A stretch of DNA of 64,000 nucleotides from Actinorugispora endophytica (GTDB taxonomy: Bacteria; Actinomycetota; Actinomycetes; Streptosporangiales; Streptosporangiaceae). Made by a program: the position numbers and the translations under genes. The stretch is taken from the NCBI RefSeq assembly GCF_004363075.1, contig NZ_SNYN01000022.1, positions 16,565 through 80,564 on the forward strand, in the 5' to 3' direction. Each line of letters opens with the position of its first letter. Within the stretch, counting starts at the first letter, position 1. This document shows, in pieces, positions 8,485 to 16,509 of the stretch. The notes under the pieces were generated by a model. The model saw only the letters and a program-made list of their open reading frames with translations, did not search any database and was not told the origin of the DNA.

Positions 8485-9315
8485 TCAGTCCTCCCAGCCC
8501 AGCAGCGTGCCGAGCCCCGTGCCGCCGTCGCCGCCCAGACGGATGTCGTCGGCCAGCGCCCCGTCGCGCAGGGAGACGACGCGGTCCGCCGTGGCGGCGA
8601 CGCGCTCGTCATGGGTGACCACGACCAGGGTCTGGCCGGCGGCGCGCAGCTCGTCGAAGAGGCGGAGGACGTCGTGGGTCGCGGCGCTGTCGAGGTTTCC
8701 GGTGGGCTCGTCGGCGAGGACCACCAGCGGTTCGTTGACCAGGGCGCGGGCGATGGCGACCCGCTGCCGCTGCCCGCCGGACAGCTTCGAGGGCAGGTGC
8801 CGGGCCCGGTCGGCGACCCCGACCCGGTCGAGGAGCCCGGCGGCACGGCGGCGGGCGGTGCGCGGCGAGGCTCCGGCGAGCAGCGCGGGCAGCTCGACGT
8901 TCTCCGCCGCCGTCAGCTCGTCCATCAGGTGGAAGGACTGGAAGACGAAGCCGACGGCGCGGCGCCTCAGCCTGGCCAGCGCCCGTTCGCCGAGGTGGTC
9001 GACGCGCCGCCCGCCGAGCCACACCTCGCCCTCGGTGGGCCGGTCCAGACCGCCGAAGAGCTGCAGCAGCGTCGACTTTCCGCAGCCGCTGGGCCCGGTC
9101 ACGGCGAACGTCTGCCCGGCGGGAACGTCGAGGTCGACCCCGTCGACGGCCCGCACCAGGTTCTCGCCCCGCCCGTACGTCCGCGACAGGCCGACCGCCC
9201 GCAGCGCCGTCCCGGCCGCCTCACCGGGGTGGCGATCGGCCGGTCCCGCGTCGGGGCCGTCCTTCGCACCCCTTCGCTGCGACCGGCCCCTGACCCGCAG
9301 ACCGTCTCTGCTCAT
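8485..9315 (-). CDS. MacB/LolD-type ABC transporter ATPase
   Basis: A 276-residue ATPase with Walker A GPSGCGKST, Q-loop FVFQSFHLMDELTAAENV, signature LSGGQRQRVAIARAL, Walker B VVLADEPTGNLD and switch VVTHD. An unusual ~40-residue basic N-terminal tail precedes the domain (MSRDGLRVRGRSQRRGAKD). The ATG at 9315 was chosen for its GGAGGAGACGG ribosome site and its ATGA overlap with the PadR stop. It powers the permease encoded immediately downstream. Confidence 0.93.
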   Translation of the reverse strand: MSRDGLRVRGRSQRRGAKDGPDAGPADRHPGEAAGTALRAVGLSRTYGRGENLVRAVDGVDLDVPAGQTFAVTGPSGCGKSTLLQLFGGLDRPTEGEVWLGGRRVDHLGERALARLRRRAVGFVFQSFHLMDELTAAENVELPALLAGASPRTARRRAAGLLDRVGVADRARHLPSKLSGGQRQRVAIARALVNEPLVVLADEPTGNLDSAATHDVLRLFDELRAAGQTLVVVTHDERVAATADRVVSLRDGALADDIRLGGDGGTGLGTLLGWED

Positions 9316-9854
9316 CCGTCTCCTCCGCCTTTCCCACGCGGAGCGCGGGCGGCCCAGGTCCGCTCGCACGCCTCCAGCCAGCGCAGATCGGCCTGCAACC
9401 GGAGGGCGACGCCCTCCAGGAGCAGACCGGCCTCCGAGTTCGCGTCGTGAGCGAGGGCGGCTCGCTGGGCTTCGGCGAGGTTGCGGATCAGCTCCCGCCG
9501 CCGCGCGGCCACGAGCGCGAGCGGATCGGCCAGCCCCGACTCGGCGGCGGCCACCAGCTTCAGGTGGAACTCCGTCACGTCGGCTCTGGGCCCGGTGGTT
9601 TCGGCCAGCCACGCGGCCACGCGCTCCTGCCCGGACGCGGTCAGCGCGTACACCTTGCGCCGCGGGCCGCGCACCGGCGCGTCCTCACGCTCCTGAACGA
9701 CCAGGCCCGCCTTTTCGAGCCGGGTGAGCGTCACGTAGACCTGCCCGGCGTTCAGCGTCTCCCCCAACGGTCCGAGCGCCGCCGCCAACCGCCTGCGCAG
9801 GTCGTACCCGTGCGACGGCTCCTTGGCCAGCAGCGCCAGTACCACGTCCTGCAC
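9312..9854 (-). CDS. PadR-family transcriptional regulator
   Basis: A 180-residue PadR repressor. The winged helix starts VQDVVLALLAKEPSHGYDLR, continues LGETLNAGQVYVTLTRLEKAG and ends with the wing VRGPRRKVYALTASGQERV; a C-terminal helical dimerisation region follows. The in-frame start is the GTG at 9854 (GAGGAGG upstream); a nearby ATG is out of frame. First gene of the PadR-ATPase-permease operon, so it probably represses its own exporter until an inducer, often an antibiotic or phenolic compound, binds. Confidence 0.9.
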   Translation of the reverse strand: MQDVVLALLAKEPSHGYDLRRRLAAALGPLGETLNAGQVYVTLTRLEKAGLVVQEREDAPVRGPRRKVYALTASGQERVAAWLAETTGPRADVTEFHLKLVAAAESGLADPLALVAARRRELIRNLAEAQRAALAHDANSEAGLLLEGVALRLQADLRWLEACERTWAARAPRGKGGGDG

Positions 9855-9881
9855 GGGCCATCCTCCTCTGCGACACTTCAA

Positions 9882-9898
9882 TAGATAGCGGTTATCTA
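9882..9898. promoter_or_regulatory. Probable PadR operator
   Basis: TAGATA and TATCTA arms around a 5-nt centre, 28 bp upstream of the PadR start codon in an otherwise GC-rich region. Its AT-rich dyad and position fit an autoregulatory PadR site. Confidence 0.65.
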
Positions 9899-9941
9899 AA
9901 AGGGCGTCAAGCCGGCCCCCTCCGCGGCCGGGGCGGAGAAC

Positions 9942-9971
9942 TGGCGGTCCGGGGAGGCCGTCTGTTAGCTT
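9942..9971 (+). promoter_or_regulatory. Promoter of the leader ORF/ABC-F gene
   Basis: TGGCGG at 9942-9947, an 18-nt spacer and TAGCTT at 9966-9971. The -10 box ends 6 nt before the ATG at 9978, which predicts a transcript starting at or beside that ATG, so that the leader ORF would be leaderless. The -35 is weak by consensus. Confidence 0.5.
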
Positions 9972-9977
9972 GGCGGT

Positions 9978-10001
9978 ATGCAGTACCTGTACTTCCTCTG
10001 A
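9978..10001 (+). CDS. Seven-residue leader peptide upstream of ABC-F gene
   Basis: ATG followed by six codons and TGA encodes MQYLYFL. It lies 133 nt upstream of the ABC-F start, directly behind a promoter-like -10, and is followed at once by a long stem-loop. Short leader ORFs that stall ribosomes under antibiotics control many ABC-F and erm genes by attenuation; assigning that role here is inference from layout. A longer in-frame extension of the ABC-F gene through this region is less likely because its composition is non-coding. Confidence 0.55.
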   Translation: MQYLYFL

Positions 10002-10003
10002 GG

Positions 10004-10066
10004 ACGACGCCCCCGGCCGCCGTTTCCGCCCCTGCACCGGGCCCGGCCGGACGTCCCCCGCGTCGT
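10004..10066 (+). promoter_or_regulatory. Stem-loop after the leader ORF, possible attenuator
   Basis: ACGACGC (10004-10010) pairs with GCGTCGT (10060-10066), enclosing a second GC-rich stem (CCGGCC with GGCCGG). The left strand starts 3 nt after the leader stop codon, within reach of a stalled ribosome. A smaller hairpin (CAGGG-TTTCG-CCCTG) sits just before the GGAGG of the ABC-F gene. Confidence 0.45.
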
Positions 10067-10134
10067 TCTTCGCTCCCGCGGGCCGCCGCGCCTCTTCCGC
10101 GCCGCCGCCCGCAGGGTTTCGCCCTGGAGGAAAA

Positions 10135-11790
10135 GTGCCCGCCATCACTGCTTCGCGCGCGCGTGCGCGCGTCCATCTCAGCACCGCCGACCTGCGCCTG
10201 TCCCGCGGCGGCCGACCGGTTCTGACCGGTGTCGACCTGACCGTCTCCCCCGGCCAACGGCTGGGGGTGGTGGGAGAGAACGGGCGCGGGAAGACCACAC
10301 TGCTCCAGGCCCTCGCCGGGACACTGAGACCCGACTCCGGCACGGTGCGCCGGGTCGGCACGATCGGGGTCGCCGGCCAGGAGGTCCCGATCGACGCCGA
10401 CCGCACGGTCGGCGACCTGATCGACGTGGAACTCTCCCGGGTGCGCACGGCACTCCACGCGTTCGAGACGGCGACCCTCGCCCTCACCGACGGACACCCC
10501 GGCGCCGAACAGGACTACGCCGACGCGCTCGCCGACGCGGAGGCCGTCGACGCCTGGGACGCCCACCGCCGCGTCGACGTCTCGCTCGCCGCCCTCGGCG
10601 CGGTGAGCGACCGCACCCGGACGCTGGCCGGCCTCTCCGTCGGACAGCGCTACCGCGTCCGGTTGGCCTGCCTGCTGGGCGCCGGACACGACCTGCTCCT
10701 GCTGGACGAGCCGACCAACCACCTCGACGCGGCCGGACTGGAGCACCTGACCGCCCGGCTCCGCGAGTACCCGGGCGGGGTCGTGCTCGTCAGCCACGAC
10801 CGCGCGCTGCTGGCCGACGTCGCCACCTCGGTGATCGACCTCGACCCCACCCGCGACGGCCGCCCCCGGACCTACGGCGGCGGCTACCCCGGCTACCGGG
10901 AGGGGCGCCGCGCCGAGCGGGAACGCTGGGAGACCGAGTACCGGGACCAGCAGGAGGAGCGGCGACGACTCGAACAGAACCTCTCCACCGCGCGGAACCG
11001 GCTGTCCACCGGATGGCGTCCCGACAAGGGGACCGGCAAGCACACCCGCGCGACCCGCGCGCCGGCCCTGGTGCGGGCGGTCCACCGACGCCAGGAGGAA
11101 CTCCGGGCGCACGCCCTCGACGTCCCCGAACCGCCGTTGCGGTTCCAACCACCGACGCTCGGAGCGCGGCCGGAGACCACACTCCTGCGGGCCGAAGAGG
11201 TGACGGTGGACGGCAGGCTCACGACGCCGTGCTCGGCGCTCCTCGAGACCGGCGGCCGCCTGGTGGTGACCGGCCCCAACGGCTCCGGCAAGTCGACGCT
11301 GCTCTCCGTGCTCTCGGGAGAACTGACCCCCCACTCGGGGACGGTGCTGCGCGAGCCGGGCGCGCGGGTGGGGCTGCTCGGACAGGAGTCCCCGGCGCCG
11401 TCCCGGCGGACCGCCCACGAGGTCTACGAAACCGCCGTGAACCGCCTCGTCGTCTCCGGCGAGCTGCGCGAGGACGACCGGGTCGAGCTCGCGCAGCTCG
11501 GCCTGCTCCCCTCCGACACGGTCCACCGGCCGGTGGCCGAGCTGTCGGTCGGCCAGCAGCGACGACTCGACCTGGCGGTCCTGCTGGCCGCGCGACCGCA
11601 CGTCCTGCTGCTCGACGAGCCGACCAACCACCTTTCGATGGCCCTGGTCGAGGACCTGTCCCGGGCGCTGGCCGCGACGGACGCCGCCGTCGTGGTGGCC
11701 ACCCACGACCGACAGCTGCTCCGCGACACCGCGGCCTGGCCGCGGCTGCGGATCCGACCCACGACCCCGACGAAACCGGATCGGCCGTAA
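10135..11790 (+). CDS. ABC-F family ATPase, antibiotic-resistance (ribosome protection) type
   Basis: A 551-residue soluble protein with two ABC domains and no membrane segments. Domain 1 has Walker [10 protein letters not shown], signature [14 protein letters not shown] and [12 protein letters not shown]. An arginine-rich linker ([20 protein letters not shown]) of about 80 residues follows. Domain 2 has [23 protein letters not shown] and [12 protein letters not shown]. The start is the GTG at 10135 with GGAGG 4 nt upstream. The layout matches actinobacterial ARE ABC-F proteins (TlrC/CarA/OleB-like), which displace macrolides, lincosamides or streptogramins from the ribosome. The 7-codon leader upstream fits drug-inducible control. 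The actual drug cannot be told from sequence. Confidence 0.88.
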   Translation: MPAITASRARARVHLSTADLRLSRGGRPVLTGVDLTVSPGQRLGVVGENGRGKTTLLQALAGTLRPDSGTVRRVGTIGVAGQEVPIDADRTVGDLIDVELSRVRTALHAFETATLALTDGHPGAEQDYADALADAEAVDAWDAHRRVDVSLAALGAVSDRTRTLAGLSVGQRYRVRLACLLGAGHDLLLLDEPTNHLDAAGLEHLTARLREYPGGVVLVSHDRALLADVATSVIDLDPTRDGRPRTYGGGYPGYREGRRAERERWETEYRDQQEERRRLEQNLSTARNRLSTGWRPDKGTGKHTRATRAPALVRAVHRRQEELRAHALDVPEPPLRFQPPTLGARPETTLLRAEEVTVDGRLTTPCSALLETGGRLVVTGPNGSGKSTLLSVLSGELTPHSGTVLREPGARVGLLGQESPAPSRRTAHEVYETAVNRLVVSGELREDDRVELAQLGLLPSDTVHRPVAELSVGQQRRLDLAVLLAARPHVLLLDEPTNHLSMALVEDLSRALAATDAAVVVATHDRQLLRDTAAWPRLRIRPTTPTKPDRP

Positions 11791-11792
11791 TA

Positions 11793-12230
11793 GGGTGAGC
11801 GCGGCCTCGAACTGGGGACGGACCCGGATACGGGTGCTGATCTTCTCCGAGAAGATCCTGTCGCGCGGGATGCCGTGCGCGCTGAGCGCGTCCAGCTGCG
11901 ACTGCAGTTCCTGGGTGAGGTGACTGCAACGGGCGTACCCGATGCGGATGCCCGCGCCTGGGGCGTCCGTCTCGGGCACGGCCGGCGGCGGGATACCAGG
12001 CCGCCAGGGCTGTCCGGGGCCACGGTCGGCACCCGCAGGGCCGCCTTCTTGAATCGGCCGGTGCGGTAGATCCCGGCGATCACGCCCGAGTGCGAGCGGC
12101 AGGGCGAGCCTGGCTGGACGCCGCAGCGCGGGCAGTCGTGGCGCTCGACGTCGTCGCTCTCGATGGTGCCCTGAGGGGCCGTCACGCCCGAAGTCCTCCC
12201 ACAAACCATTCCCGGAACCGGGCCTGTCAC
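11793..12230 (-). pseudogene. Serine recombinase, 5' half, frameshifted and truncated
   Basis: The frame from 12230 encodes a Cys-rich N-terminus (HDCPRCGVQPGSPCRSHSG, then GIYRTGRFKKA). After a frameshift near 12.0 kb, the resolvase domain start is readable in another frame: IRIGYARCSHLTQELQSQLD with the catalytic-domain Ser in YARCS, then HGIPRDRIFSEKISTR and RPQFEAAL. Homology stops at the end of the ABC-F gene. The rest of the enzyme is absent here, but a downstream part of the same family occurs at 16510-16735. A non-functional remnant of an integrative element. Confidence 0.8.
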
Positions 12231-12344
12231 TACTTGAGTGAGAACGAGTTCCGAGAACCGATCTGGCGTCCGGACCGTCTCCAGCGGCCGTTTCCGATCT
12301 TGCTCCCGGAAAGGGTCGTTTTCGAGAAGGGGGGGTCTTGGACG

Positions 12345-12926
12345 TCACGCGTTCGACGGTGCTGGGCGCATGCCTCCGAGCAGGGTGTCAAGGTAGCGGT
12401 GGGCGGTTTCGGTCTTGTCGGCGGGGGTGCCGCCGTGGACGTTCACGGCATGGGCGATGCCGCACATGAGCGGGACCAGGTCGTGGGCGGCGAGGTCTGG
12501 GCGGACGGCTCCGGCGTCACGGGCCCGGTCGAGGAGCTCGGTGCCGACCGACGCGAGTGACTCTTTGAGTTCCGTGGTTCGTGGCAGGGCGTCCACGGCG
12601 GCGGCGGCGACCGGGGGCAGAGCGGCATCGGTGAGCTGTGCTTCGAGGACGCGGGACAGGAAGCCCTCCAGCGCCCGCCAGGGGTCGGCGTCGGCCAGGG
12701 CCTGCTTGCCATGGCCGACGAGGTCTTCGAGGCAGGGGGCGGCGACGGTCTCCAGTAGTGCCTCGGGGGTGGGGAAGTGCCGGTAGACGGTGGCGACCCC
12801 GAGGCCGGCCCGGTGTGCGACATCGTTGAGCTGCAGGGGGGTGCCCTGGTCGACCAGGGTACGGGCGATCGCGGCGATCCGTTCCCAGTTGCGGGCGGCG
12901 TCCTTGCGCAGCGGTGCGGTCGTCAT
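12345..12926 (-). CDS. TetR/AcrR-family regulator
   Basis: A 193-residue regulator with N-terminal HTH (PLQLNDVAHRAGLGVATVYR then HFPTPEALLE) and a C-terminal domain ending VPLMCGIAHAVNVHGG, like actinobacterial TetR proteins beside SDR/oxidoreductase genes. It is the last gene of a minus-strand group SDR - broken hydrolase - TetR, suggesting that it controls the group through the GGAT-N5-ATCC sites at 14.53-14.58 kb. Confidence 0.88.
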   Translation of the reverse strand: MTTAPLRKDAARNWERIAAIARTLVDQGTPLQLNDVAHRAGLGVATVYRHFPTPEALLETVAAPCLEDLVGHGKQALADADPWRALEGFLSRVLEAQLTDAALPPVAAAAVDALPRTTELKESLASVGTELLDRARDAGAVRPDLAAHDLVPLMCGIAHAVNVHGGTPADKTETAHRYLDTLLGGMRPAPSNA

Positions 12927-13043
12927 GGGAAGTGTCCAGGTTGCTCGTCTTGGTTCGCGGGCCGGTCAGATGATCATATGCGGGCGTTTCCGGGCGGGCG
13001 GTGGCTTCGGGTGGCGGGCTGCCTGGCCCTCCCACCACCCAGG

Positions 13044-13510
13044 TCAGCGAGCGTCGTTCTGCTTGGCGAGGAAGTCGGTGATGGTCTCCAGCCACTGGTT
13101 CGGCTGCTCCAGGAACGGCAGGTGCCCGGTGATCAGCTCGGCGGTCTGCGCGCCGGGGACGGCGGCGGCCGGTTCGGAGTCTCCGACGCGGGGGTGATTC
13201 GCGCACGGGTGCTTCGGGTGGGTCTTTCGGCTTCACGCCCGCGAACCGCGAGGTTACGGCGGGCGGCGACGGCGGGTGCGGGTCGGGACCGCGCCCATGG
13301 TGTCCGTTGTGTGGGGGTTTCGTTGGCGGTCATGGGATTTCTGCCCGTTTCGGGGCCGGGAAGGGCGGAAAGCCCGTGATCATTCCGGGGGGCGGGACCG
13401 TCCATGATCGGCCCGAAGCCGGCCGCGATGCCGCCGCCTGCGCCATGGGCGAGGGGGAGGCCGGAGCCGTGCACGGTCCGGGCGTAGAGGGTCGGGTCTG
13501 CGGTGGTCAT
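13044..13510 (-). pseudogene. Alpha/beta hydrolase with internal deletion at a repeat element
   Basis: The N-terminus is intact (MTTADPTLYARTVHGSGLPL, then AHGAGGGIAAGFGPI, 13400-13510). The C-terminus is also recognisable (AAVPGAQTAELITGHLPFLE, then QPNQWLETITDFLAKQ and a stop, 13044-13175). About 180 central residues, including nucleophile and acid, are missing. In their place lies about 230 bp of a TIR element (copy A1). Thus the gene is dead, and the deletion coincides with a repeat. Confidence 0.8.
13173..13402. mobile_element. MITE-like TIR element, copy A1 (truncated, core type A)
   Basis: The left end carries the terminal repeat (GGAGTCTCCGACGCGGG, 13177-13193). The shell with GGTGCTTCGGGTGGGTCTTT follows, then the type-A hairpin core at 13333-13375 and CGTGATCATTCCGG. 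The right ~150 bp including the second terminal repeat are missing, and hydrolase coding sequence resumes near 13400. Other copies lie at 29050, 51771 and 61488 (core A), and 42322 and 59033 (core B). No ORF. Confidence 0.75.
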
Positions 13511-13592
13511 GATGGTGTCCTCATGCGGAAGGGATGAATGGGCGGCGGCGGTGGGGCGGCGCTGGTCGTGTGGCCGGCGTCGAGCCCTGGGC

Positions 13593-14504
13593 TCATCCGA
13601 GGTGCTCTGTGTTCGCTGGGGTGGCCACGGGTGCGTGGGCCTGGCTGAGCCGACGCACGGCGTCGGCGATGCGGGGGTCGGTCGCGGCGCGGAACGGGGC
13701 GACGGGATCAGCCGAGGGGCCGATGACGAGGCCGGTCCGGCCGGTCAGCGCGGGGTCGGTGGCGGCGGTGATTGAGGGCCGGGCGGCCACGGACGCGGAG
13801 CCGGAGGTGGAGCGTTCGAACCGGCGGCGCACCAGCGGCCACAACAGCCGCAACGGCGGGGAGACGATCTTCGGGTCGGTCAGGGTGCCGTTGGTCATGT
13901 CGGTCGCGGCGCCGCCGGGGTCGGCGGCGAAGATCGACACGCCCGTTCCCCGCAGCCGCTTCGCCAGGTCGAGCGTGTAGGCGAGGTTGGCCAGCTTGGC
14001 ACGCCCGTACCAGTGGAAGCCGTAGTAGCCGCCCGGCGGCTCGACGTCGTCGAACACCCGCCTGGCGGTGCCGACCGCGGCCGAGGTCACGTTCACGACC
14101 CGGCTGGGGGCCCCGGCCGTGAGCGTGGGCAGCAGCAGCTCGGTCAGCAGGTACGGCGATAGGTGATTGACCACGAACGACGCTTCGACGCCGTCGATGT
14201 GCTGCCGCCGGGCGAACATCGCCCCCACGTTGTTGACCAGCACCGTCAGCGGTTCCCCCGACGCCGCGTGCTCGGCGGCGAGCATGGCGGCCAGCGCGCG
14301 GACCTGGTCGAGCGAAGCCAGGTCGGCAGAAAGGAACCGGCCGGAGTGCGCGGGTTGCTCCGCGTTGATCCGCTCGACCGCCCTGGCGCCCCGGTCGGCG
14401 TCGCGACCGATCACGGTGACGGCGAATCCCGCGGCGGCCAGCCCCAGTGCCGTCTCCAGGCCGATGCCGCCTGTGCCGGCCGTGACCACGGCTGTCTTCG
14501 TCAT
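13593..14504 (-). CDS. Short-chain dehydrogenase/reductase
   Basis: A 303-residue SDR. The start MTKTAVVTAGTGGIGLETAL gives the glycine-rich NAD(P) motif (TAGTGGIG). LVNNVGAMFA is the NNxG strand, and catalytic YGRAK (Tyr-x3-Lys) appears in HWYGRAKLANLAYT. This resembles retinol-dehydrogenase/protochlorophyllide-reductase-type SDRs. The ATG at 14504 has GGAGGAG directly upstream. First gene of the group with the broken hydrolase and TetR. Substrate unknown. Confidence 0.9.
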   Translation of the reverse strand: MTKTAVVTAGTGGIGLETALGLAAAGFAVTVIGRDADRGARAVERINAEQPAHSGRFLSADLASLDQVRALAAMLAAEHAASGEPLTVLVNNVGAMFARRQHIDGVEASFVVNHLSPYLLTELLLPTLTAGAPSRVVNVTSAAVGTARRVFDDVEPPGGYYGFHWYGRAKLANLAYTLDLAKRLRGTGVSIFAADPGGAATDMTNGTLTDPKIVSPPLRLLWPLVRRRFERSTSGSASVAARPSITAATDPALTGRTGLVIGPSADPVAPFRAATDPRIADAVRRLSQAHAPVATPANTEHLG

Positions 14505-14526
14505 GAGCTCCTCCACCCAAACAATT

Positions 14527-14577
14527 GGATAAGTTATCCGCTTGAGTAGGACGATAGCATAAACGGATGACCTATCC
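14527..14577. promoter_or_regulatory. Two GGAT-N5-ATCC operators upstream of the SDR
   Basis: GGATAAGTTATCC (14527-14539, perfect 6-1-6 palindrome) and GGATGACCTATCC (14565-14577) lie 38 bp apart, centre to centre, just upstream of the SDR start. The surrounding sequence is AT-rich (ACGATAGCATAAA). Likely the binding sites of the TetR protein encoded at the end of this gene group. Confidence 0.65.
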
Positions 14578-14685
14578 GATTGCGGGATTCGATCGGCCCC
14601 GAGTATCGATCGTGAAGCGCCTCTGCTTCGACAGAAGCCTCGGGGAACATCGGTACAGCGGTGGACGCTAAGCCGGTGATCTTGT

Positions 14686-14934
14686 TCAGGCCGGAGCTCC
14701 GAGGCCGGTGACGCGGTTCTCGTACTCGCGACGGGCCTTGCGCTGGGCAGGGACAACCTGGTCGCCGTCGAGCGGTTGGCAGCGGGCGAGGAGCTGGCGG
14801 TGGACCGCTGGCACGGCTGTGATGCGCCGGGTGTAGCCCCGGCCGCACCGTACGGTCATCCCATGGTCGAGCGCGGCCCGCTCGGCGGGCTCCAGCTCGG
14901 TGGTGCGAAGGAAGTCGGCGACCTTGCCCGGCAT
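14686..14934 (-). pseudogene. Unrecognised protein fragment
   Basis: An open frame of 82 codons ending in TGA (MPGKVADFLRTTELEPAERA, ITAVPAVHRQLLARC, RKARREYENRV). Its composition looks coding, but the frame continues upstream without a good start and runs into the unrelated reductase fragment on the other strand near 14960. This suggests a 5'-truncated gene. I do not recognise the family. 14580-14685 shows nothing else. Confidence 0.35.
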
Positions 14935-14999
14935 GTCGAGGGTGGCCGGCAGCTCCGGGGCCGGGGCGTCTTACGGAGGCGTGTGCGTCGCCTGACCGG

Positions 15000-15240
15000 C
15001 GCGTCGTCTCCGGCGATCCGCTCGCCGAGGTCCGCGAGCTCAAGCAGGAGGAGGGAAAGGGGATCTACCTGGCGGGCGGCGCGAAGCCGGCGGGCGCGCT
15101 GCTGCCCGAGATCGACGAACTGGTCGTCAAGCTCTCCCCGGTCATCGCCGGGTTCTCCCCTGCCCATTTCGAACTGGTGGACACCGTCCCCTTCGACAGC
15201 GGGGCCGTCGTCCCCGCCTGCCGCCGCAAGCAACCCGGAG
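15000..15240 (+). pseudogene. 3' fragment of a RibD-C/dihydrofolate-reductase-like gene
   Basis: The frame reads RVVSGDPLAEVRELKQEEGK, GIYLAGGAKPAGALLPEIDE, LVVKLSPVIAG then FSPAHFELVDTVPFDSGAVV. This is the C-terminal half of the reductase family also encoded intact at 59279-59896 (compare LWLVGGGELAGALYGEIDRL, VVKLSPLTIGSG, WELVDHTVLKGGAVF). The SGIPLF segment is deleted and the N-terminal half is absent. The frame then runs on without homology. A remnant. Confidence 0.7.
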
Positions 15241-15354
15241 GACACGGGGAACCGCGGCGCGGTTCACCGCGACTCCACGCTCGGCAATGTCGACCTGACG
15301 CTGGTTCCACGCGAGCATCCCGGCCCACCGCTTCACACGTGAGGCTGTCGGCAT

Positions 15355-15905
15355 GTCACCGCGTTCCCGGAAAACCCTCTGACCTGCGGTTCAACGAATC
15401 TGACCGAACAACCATCCGGCTAAATGTCCGTTTTGTGAATTTTTTTGGCCCAGTTTCCCAAAAACAAGGCTCCCCAGACGCACGCAGGCGCCACATCGGG
15501 ATCGTTCGAGTGTGAGGACATGGCTCGACTTCTCGCCTCCTTCCACGTCGATCTCAGCGCCCTGACGAGAAAAACCGTCCATCCAGCCGCTTTCCACCGG
15601 ACAGTGGGCCGAGGGGCGTCGGGGACGATGGGCATGCGAGGCGAGGCCCTCGGCGTGTCACCACGCTTCCGGAGAGCCCTCTGACCTGTGGTTCAACGAA
15701 TCCAACCGGATGGCCACTTGGCCAAATGACCGTTTTGTGAAGTTTTTTGGGCGGTCCTCCTGAAAACAGGGCCCCTCAGGCGAACGGAGGAGCCCTATTG
15801 AACCCCTCCGAATGTCAGGGCATGGCTCGGCTTTCCACTCCGCGCTGCGGCGACTTCAGGGCCTTTTCGGGAAAAGACCGCCCCGCCAGCTGCTTCTCAT
15901 CGCGT
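15355..15905. repeat. Diverged tandem duplication, 302-bp unit
   Basis: Matching blocks recur exactly 302 bp apart: GTCACC at 15355/15657, GACCTG at 15381/15683, CCGTTTTGTGAA at 15428/15730 and CATGGCTCG at 15519/15821. Each unit has an AT-rich stretch (GAATTTTTTTGG or GAAGTTTTTTGG) and a small open frame that begins TTG in the T-tract. The two encoded peptides share NKAPQTHAGA/NRAPQANGGA and a later MARL. Neither has a clear ribosome site, so coding is unproven. 15241-16150 contains no recognised gene. Confidence 0.75.
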
Positions 15906-15989
15906 CGAACCCCACCCGACGGGTGTGAAACCCGCCCGCAAACGTAACCGGCCCCCCTCCTGGCTCTCTCGTCGCACCTCCTTTGCTCA

Positions 15990-16016
15990 CCTCCGATAAG
16001 GTTCACTTATCGGAGG
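15990..16016. promoter_or_regulatory. 11-bp inverted repeat in AT-rich intergenic region
   Basis: CCTCCGATAAG and CTTATCGGAGG around GTTCA, with outer CAC/GTG extending the stem. The following 100 bp (to 16130) are unusually AT-rich, with repeated AACGTAA-type strings. It could be an operator, a terminator or part of an attachment region; no flanking intact gene allows a choice. Confidence 0.5.
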
Positions 16017-16189
16017 GGTGAAAACCGGCATCTCTGGAGGTGATTTCGTTCGTGAAAACGAGATTTCGTTGAGCTTTAACGTAACAAACGCAACGTAATT
16101 AACGGCACAAGAACAGTGGCGCCACGGGGGCAACACGACCGGGCCCGCTCCTCACAAATCCGGGGCCGTTAACGAGCGGCGAACCAGGT

Positions 16190-16500
16190 GACAAGCAACC
16201 CGCCAGTAGCTGTGGAGCTGGTCGAGACCGGGCGCCCCGGCCAGACCCTGCGGGGCGCGGTAGATCCGACAAGAGGGCGAGGGCATTGTGCCGGGCTCGG
16301 CGAACGGGTCACGGCCGTCGGTCAGGATCGTCGGGGACCCGGCGAAGGCCGACCGCTCAGCCTCGGCCTGGTCGGCGACCACCCGGGTGGTGAAGCCGGT
16401 GGTGTCCAGCCCGAGGTCGTCCAGGGCCTGCCTCACTCCTCGGCGAACTGCCGGTGAGGGCAGTCCGGCACGACCAGGACCTCGATCTCCGTGTCTCCAG
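16190..16500 (-). pseudogene. Thioredoxin-fold protein remnant, frameshifted
   Basis: The minus strand reads TEIEVLVVPDCPHRQFAEE then a stop; a one-base shift continues VRQALDDLGLDTTGFTTRVV, ADQAEAERSAFAGSPTILTD and GRDPFAEPG to GLAGAPGLDQL. This is a complete small thioredoxin-like domain (about 100 residues) of the kind often annotated near mercury/alkylmercury functions in actinobacteria (from memory). It has lost its reading frame and is joined to recombinase debris upstream. Confidence 0.6.
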
Positions 16501-16509
16501 GATCGCGAA

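Noticed and set aside
6171..8846. Minus-strand frame of about 890 codons across the permease region
   Set aside because: It spans three real genes out of frame and shows only Arg/Pro/Gly-rich shadow sequence.
9970..10134. N-terminal extension of the ABC-F protein from 9970
   Set aside because: Its residues have no similarity to ABC-F starts, and a GGAGG-preceded GTG at 10135 begins the known domain.
15445..15947. Two small proteins encoded by the tandem duplication, as confirmed genes
   Set aside because: Shared peptide blocks are suggestive, but starts are TTG within a T-tract and there is no ribosome site. Kept as a repeat and a finding only.
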